From the NCBI GenBank assembly GCA_030698465.1, contig JAUYJZ010000053.1, positions 1-6,995 of the forward strand: a DNA stretch of 6,995 bases, written 5' to 3'. The stretch is from a bacterium (lineage in GTDB: Bacteria > Patescibacteriota > Minisyncoccia > Minisyncoccales > UBA10102). A program made the position numbers and the translations under genes. Numbering within the stretch: the first letter of the stretch is position 1; each line of letters begins with the position of its first letter. Shown in pieces: positions 4,230-6,995 of this stretch. The notes under the pieces are model-generated. The model worked only from the letters and a program-made list of their open reading frames with translations. It was not told where the DNA came from and ran no database searches.

Positions 4230-5416
4230 TCGTAAAGACCATGGACATCAAAAACTTTTTACTCGCTGCCAACGCCATTGCAGAAGAAAAAGGCCTTGAG
4301 AAAGAAAAGGTCATGGAGCTCATTGAGCAGGCCATTGCTGCAGCCTACAAGAAAGAATACGGAATGAGAGGGCAGCTGGTGAAGGCGAAAATAGACGAAA
4401 AGACCGGGAAGGTTGAGTTTTGGCAGGTCAAAGAAGTGGTTTCAGATGACATGATTTACTCAGAAGAAGAGTTGGAAGGGCTAAAGGACAAAAAGGAGGA
4501 AGAGGTGCTAGGAGAAGGAAAGAAGGTGAGATTTCATCCTGAACGCCATATCCTGTTGGCCGACGCAAAGAAAATTAAGAAAAGTATCAAGCCCGGGGAA
4601 GAGCTGGAAACAAAGCTTGAAGCCAAAGACGACTATGGAAGAATTGCAGCCCAAACCGCAAAGCAGGTTATCTTGCAAAAGATCCGGGAAGCGGAACGGG
4701 AATCGGTGTTGGAAGAGTTCCAGTCTCGCCAGGGAGAGCTGGTGTCGGGCATTATACAGAGAGTAGAGGGAAGAATGGTGTTTGTTGACCTGGGAAAAAC
4801 CCTGGGAATTATGCCAAAGGAAGAACAGGTTCCCGGGGAATTCTACCGGCCTGGTCAGCGTTTGAAGTTCTATCTTTTGTCTGTGGAAGATCAGCCAAGG
4901 GGTCCCTCCGTGGTGCTTTCTCGCGCCTATCCCAAGTTTATCTCCAAACTCTTTGAGCTGGAGGTTCCTGAAATCGGAGGCGGCTCAGTGGAAATTAAGT
5001 CTATTACCAGAGAACCTGGTTCCAGGTCTAAGGTGGCGGTGTTTTCAAACGAGGACGGGGTGGACCCGGTAGGGTCTATGGTGGGACAGCGGGGCACTCG
5101 TGTTTCCGCCGTCATTAATGAATTGGGCGGAGAAAAAATAGACATTATTGAATGGGCAAAGGATCCCGAAGTATTTCTTGCAAACTCTTTATCTCCTGCA
5201 AAGGTTCTGCAGGTTGAGCTTCAAGATCAGAACAAGGCAGTGGCCATAGTCCCCGAAGACCAGCTTTCCCTTGCCATCGGCAGGGACGGGCAAAACGTAA
5301 GGTTGGCTGCCAAGCTTACGGGCTGGAAGATTGATATTCGAACTCCCGAAGGCAAAGAGATTTCCTCTCCAAAAGAGGCAGAAGACGAGGTTGTCAAAGA
5401 AGAGCAAAAGGAGTAA
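4226..5416 (+). CDS. nusA: Transcription termination/antitermination factor NusA
   Basis: NusA binds RNA polymerase and nascent RNA and modulates pausing, intrinsic termination and antitermination. The 396-residue protein has the N-terminal RNAP-binding domain (starting MDIKNFLLAANAIAEEKG, to about residue 135), an S1 domain (about 170-235, GELVSGIIQRVEGRMVFVDLG), and two KH domains: KH1 with GQRGTRVSAVINELGGEKIDII (288 onward) and KH2 with AIGRDGQNVRLAAKLTGW (350 onward). It ends in a short acidic tail. It lacks the two acidic C-terminal repeats of the longer E. coli protein, as in many bacteria. GTG 4226 is chosen because GGGAGGA ends 5 nt before it; an alternative ATG at 4241 would give the canonical MDIKN start but is too far from that site. 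rimP and infB, frequent neighbours, are absent. Confidence 0.95.
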   Translation: MIVKTMDIKNFLLAANAIAEEKGLEKEKVMELIEQAIAAAYKKEYGMRGQLVKAKIDEKTGKVEFWQVKEVVSDDMIYSEEELEGLKDKKEEEVLGEGKKVRFHPERHILLADAKKIKKSIKPGEELETKLEAKDDYGRIAAQTAKQVILQKIREAERESVLEEFQSRQGELVSGIIQRVEGRMVFVDLGKTLGIMPKEEQVPGEFYRPGQRLKFYLLSVEDQPRGPSVVLSRAYPKFISKLFELEVPEIGGGSVEIKSITREPGSRSKVAVFSNEDGVDPVGSMVGQRGTRVSAVINELGGEKIDIIEWAKDPEVFLANSLSPAKVLQVELQDQNKAVAIVPEDQLSLAIGRDGQNVRLAAKLTGWKIDIRTPEGKEISSPKEAEDEVVKEEQKE

Positions 5417-5435
5417 TATTAAAGCATGAATCACA

Positions 5436-5504
5436 CAGTTTCCCCCGACCCCCCTTCTTTTCAAAACCCTCGGTTTTGAATAATTTCCGACACGGGGGCA
5501 ACTG
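5436..5504 (+). terminator. Nested hairpin between nusA and clpP, with probable nusA terminator
   Basis: The inner stem TTCAAAACC (5460-5468) pairs perfectly with GGTTTTGAA (5472-5480), loop CTC, followed by TAATTT, a plausible intrinsic terminator for nusA. It is enclosed by a second pairing of CAGTT (5436-5440) with AACTG (5500-5504) and CCCCCG (5442-5447) with CGGGGG (5493-5498), interrupted by one mismatch. The outer arm is separate from the terminator and may protect RNA ends or affect clpP. Confidence 0.55.
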
Positions 5505-5516
5505 AAAATTTATAAC
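5487..5516 (+). promoter_or_regulatory. Possible clpP promoter (leaderless)
   Basis: TATAAC (5511-5516) lies 9 nt before the clpP ATG, and a fair -35 box CCGACA (5487-5492) lies 18 bp upstream. No Shine-Dalgarno sequence precedes the ATG (AT-rich AACATAAATTTT), so a leaderless start is likely. The -35 box overlaps the descending arm of the outer hairpin. Confidence 0.4.
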
Positions 5517-5525
5517 ATAAATTTT

Positions 5526-6107
5526 ATGAATCTTATTCCAACCGTTATCGAGAAAACCCAATATGGAGAGCGGGCGTACGATATCTATTCTAGGCTTTTG
5601 CGGGACCGCATCATTTTTCTGGGGTCTGCCATTAATGATATGGTGGCCAATTCTGTCATTGCCCAACTCTTGTTTTTGGCTTCAAGGGATGCTGAAAAAC
5701 CCATTCAGTTTTATATCAACTCCCCGGGAGGGCTTATTTCCTCTGGTCTTGCCATTTATGACACCATGCAGTATGTGAAGTCTCCGGTACACACGGTGTG
5801 TGTGGGTATGGCAGCTTCCATGGGGGCCGTGTTGCTAGCAGCGGGAGAAAAAGGAAAGCGATTCGCGCTGCCCAACGCTCAGATTTTAATTCACCAACCT
5901 ATGGGAGGAGCCCAGGGGCAAGCATCTGAAATTGAGATTGCAGCCAAGGAAATCGTGAAGATGAAAGAGCGCCTGAACAAAATTATGGTGAAACACACAG
6001 GGCAATCCCTGGAAAAAATTGAAAAGGACACGGACCGTGACTATTATATGACTGCGGAGGAAGCAAAGACCTACGGCTTAATAGACCAGGTCCTCAAAGG
6101 GAAATAA
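5526..6107 (+). CDS. clpP: ATP-dependent Clp protease proteolytic subunit ClpP
   Basis: ClpP forms a double-heptamer barrel that degrades proteins fed by ClpX or ClpA/C ATPases in the cytoplasm. The protein has 193 residues, the usual family length. The catalytic triad is complete: S98 in GMAASMGA, H123 in ILIHQP, and D172 in DTDRDYYM. The oxyanion region YINSPGG (63-69) and the handle helix (GQASEIEIAAKEIVKMKERL) are present. The N terminus MNLIPTVIEKT resembles mature ClpP with little or no propeptide. No clpX lies beside it in the window. The gene stands alone between the structured nusA-clpP spacer and a strong terminator, so it is probably monocistronic. Confidence 0.97.
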   Translation: MNLIPTVIEKTQYGERAYDIYSRLLRDRIIFLGSAINDMVANSVIAQLLFLASRDAEKPIQFYINSPGGLISSGLAIYDTMQYVKSPVHTVCVGMAASMGAVLLAAGEKGKRFALPNAQILIHQPMGGAQGQASEIEIAAKEIVKMKERLNKIMVKHTGQSLEKIEKDTDRDYYMTAEEAKTYGLIDQVLKGK

Positions 6108-6121
6108 ATTAAAAGAAAAGG

Positions 6122-6150
6122 ACGCGCAGGAAACCCTGCGCGTTTTTGTT
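6122..6150 (+). terminator. Intrinsic terminator of clpP
   Basis: ACGCGCAGG (6122-6130) pairs perfectly with CCTGCGCGT (6135-6143) around loop AAAC, followed by TTTTTGTTT. This GC-rich stem plus U-tract 14 nt after the clpP stop is the clearest rho-independent terminator in the window. Confidence 0.9.
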
Positions 6151-6159
6151 TGTCCGTGA

Positions 6160-6165
6160 TAGAAT
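6160..6165 (+). promoter_or_regulatory. -10 box of the surface protein gene
   Basis: TAGAAT lies 6 nt before ATG 6172, the same box and similar spacing as seen at other genes here, which fits a leaderless mRNA. No convincing -35 box is seen, since that position falls inside the clpP terminator stem. Confidence 0.35.
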
Positions 6166-6171
6166 AAAGAA

Positions 6172-6995
6172 ATGAAAAGAAAGTATCTTGCCTTTTTGTT
6201 CATCGGTCTTGGCATCTTTTCCTTGGTTCTCGCCGTCATGTTTTTCTTGAGAGGAGACGTTGAGGAGCAGGAGTCACCAGAAGTTTCTGGAGATATTATT
6301 CCTCCTGTCACGGCAGTGTTCTCTCCTGAAGACAAGTCTTGGCATGCCACAGGGGTTTTGGCAACGATATTGGACTCTGATCTTGGTTCGGGTTTCACAG
6401 AAAAGCTTGGGTGCCAGTATATTATTCAAGATCTTGGAACCGGGGAGGCGCAGGGAGGAGTTCGCCCTTGCGAGCGGGTGCAAGTATTCATTCCTGTTGG
6501 GGAGGGGAAAACATGCTCCTCTACCTTTGAGGCTGGTTCTTCTGATGGGCGGTGCTTGCTGTCTAGCAAGGCGGTGGATAAGGCAGGAAACGAATCTTCT
6601 TGGGAAAGTGCAGTATTTTTGATTGACTTCACGCCTCCTGTTGTTGGCAAGGTCTCTCTGCCTCCCATTGTCCAGCCGGGAGAAGAGCGGTTCATTGAGG
6701 CTGAGGCTTCAGACAATGGCAAGATAACGGGGTGTGGATTCTTTGTTGATGGAAAGGCCGTGGAGAAGGAAACCTCTCTTTCCCCGCTACCCTGCGAAAA
6801 CGAAGAAACCTGCACCATATCTCTTTCCTATGCCTTTTCTGAACCCGGGGATCATACAGCTTTTTTTGCCTGCATCGATAGTGCGGGGAATATAGCGGGC
6901 GGAAGAACTGCCTCCTTTCTGGTATTTATAAACAAAGCCCCGGAGATTAGTTCTTGCAGGGTGCTCCCAACAAAGGGAAACCAAAGTACGCTGTT
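6172..6995 (+). CDS. Membrane-anchored Ig-like surface protein, 5' part (runs off window)
   Basis: An open frame from ATG 6172 to the right edge encodes at least 274 residues with no stop, so the gene is partial. Residues 1-4 are basic (MKRK) and 5-26 form a hydrophobic signal or anchor; a short acidic linker follows. Then come tandem beta-rich Ig-like modules: about 44-155, ending VDKAGNESSWESAVFLIDFTPP, and about 156-258, containing CIDSAGNIAG, with a third beginning near 260 (APEISSCRVLP). The D-x-AGN ... TPP pattern is typical of bacterial Ig-like repeats in surface proteins. Paired cysteines (for example in GCQYII, RPCERV, KTCSS, GRCLL, TGCGFF, LPCENEETC, FACID) suggest disulfides outside the membrane. 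The likely role is adhesion or envelope structure, inferred from domain type. No promoter beyond a -10 box is clear. Confidence 0.8.
   Translation, partial: MKRKYLAFLFIGLGIFSLVLAVMFFLRGDVEEQESPEVSGDIIPPVTAVFSPEDKSWHATGVLATILDSDLGSGFTEKLGCQYIIQDLGTGEAQGGVRPCERVQVFIPVGEGKTCSSTFEAGSSDGRCLLSSKAVDKAGNESSWESAVFLIDFTPPVVGKVSLPPIVQPGEERFIEAEASDNGKITGCGFFVDGKAVEKETSLSPLPCENEETCTISLSYAFSEPGDHTAFFACIDSAGNIAGGRTASFLVFINKAPEISSCRVLPTKGNQSTL

Noticed and set aside
4226..4240. ATG at 4224 as the nusA start
   Set aside because: It is well placed after GGGAGGA but is followed at once by TGA and is out of frame with nusA. GTG 4226 shares almost the same spacing and is in frame.
6260..6818. Open frames on both strands (6260-6622 plus, 6426-6818 minus) at the right end
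   Set aside because: The frame starting at ATG 6172 is open to the window edge, has a signal anchor and repeated Ig-like features, and explains the same DNA. The others are shadows.
1..6995. CRISPR array, insertion sequence or toxin-antitoxin pair
   Set aside because: No regularly spaced direct repeats, transposase motifs or paired small toxin/antitoxin frames were seen.

Overview
The window looks like a compact chromosomal segment of a bacterium from the Candidate Phyla Radiation (Patescibacteria), probably a Parcubacteria-like lineage. This is inferred from gene content and style, not from a database match. The clues are a small two-helix pilin-like membrane protein of the type IV secretion kind, a small zinc-ribbon/HNH endonuclease wedged among tRNA genes, a short palindrome inserted in frame in a housekeeping gene, tRNA and protein genes that overlap, and -10 boxes that sit only 6-9 nt before ATG codons, which suggests leaderless mRNAs. 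Assigned stops are TAA or TAG. No in-frame TGA is needed, so the standard bacterial code fits.

Left part (1-1353, minus strand): tRNA-Arg(TCG), an HNH endonuclease gene with its own promoter, a 26-nt remnant of the 3' end of another tRNA including CCA, a pilin-like membrane protein gene, then tRNA-Lys(CTT). The DNA on both sides of tRNA-Lys is almost entirely stem-loops.

Middle (1354-3477): a divergent promoter region drives tRNA-Arg leftwards and cca rightwards. cca encodes the CCA-adding tRNA nucleotidyltransferase and is translationally coupled (TAATG) to a SAM-dependent methyltransferase of unknown substrate. cca carries an 18-bp perfect palindrome that adds about six residues.

Middle right (3490-4225): tRNA-Pro(CGG), a DUF192 protein and tRNA-Ala(CGC) are packed so tightly that the DUF192 start codon uses the last A of the tRNA-Pro CCA, and its stop codon lies inside tRNA-Ala. 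A 170-nt leader follows, with a near-consensus promoter, a terminator-like hairpin, mutually exclusive hairpins and a possible 43-codon leader ORF.

Right part (4226-6995): nusA (transcription elongation/termination factor without the C-terminal acidic repeats), a structured spacer, clpP (ATP-dependent protease subunit, catalytic triad intact), a strong intrinsic terminator, and the 5' part of a large membrane-anchored, cysteine-containing Ig-like surface protein that runs off the right edge. This last gene has no stop codon in the window.

Functionally this is mostly information processing and protein quality control: four tRNAs, the enzyme that finishes tRNA 3' ends, NusA and ClpP. One mobile-type endonuclease and two envelope proteins are interspersed.
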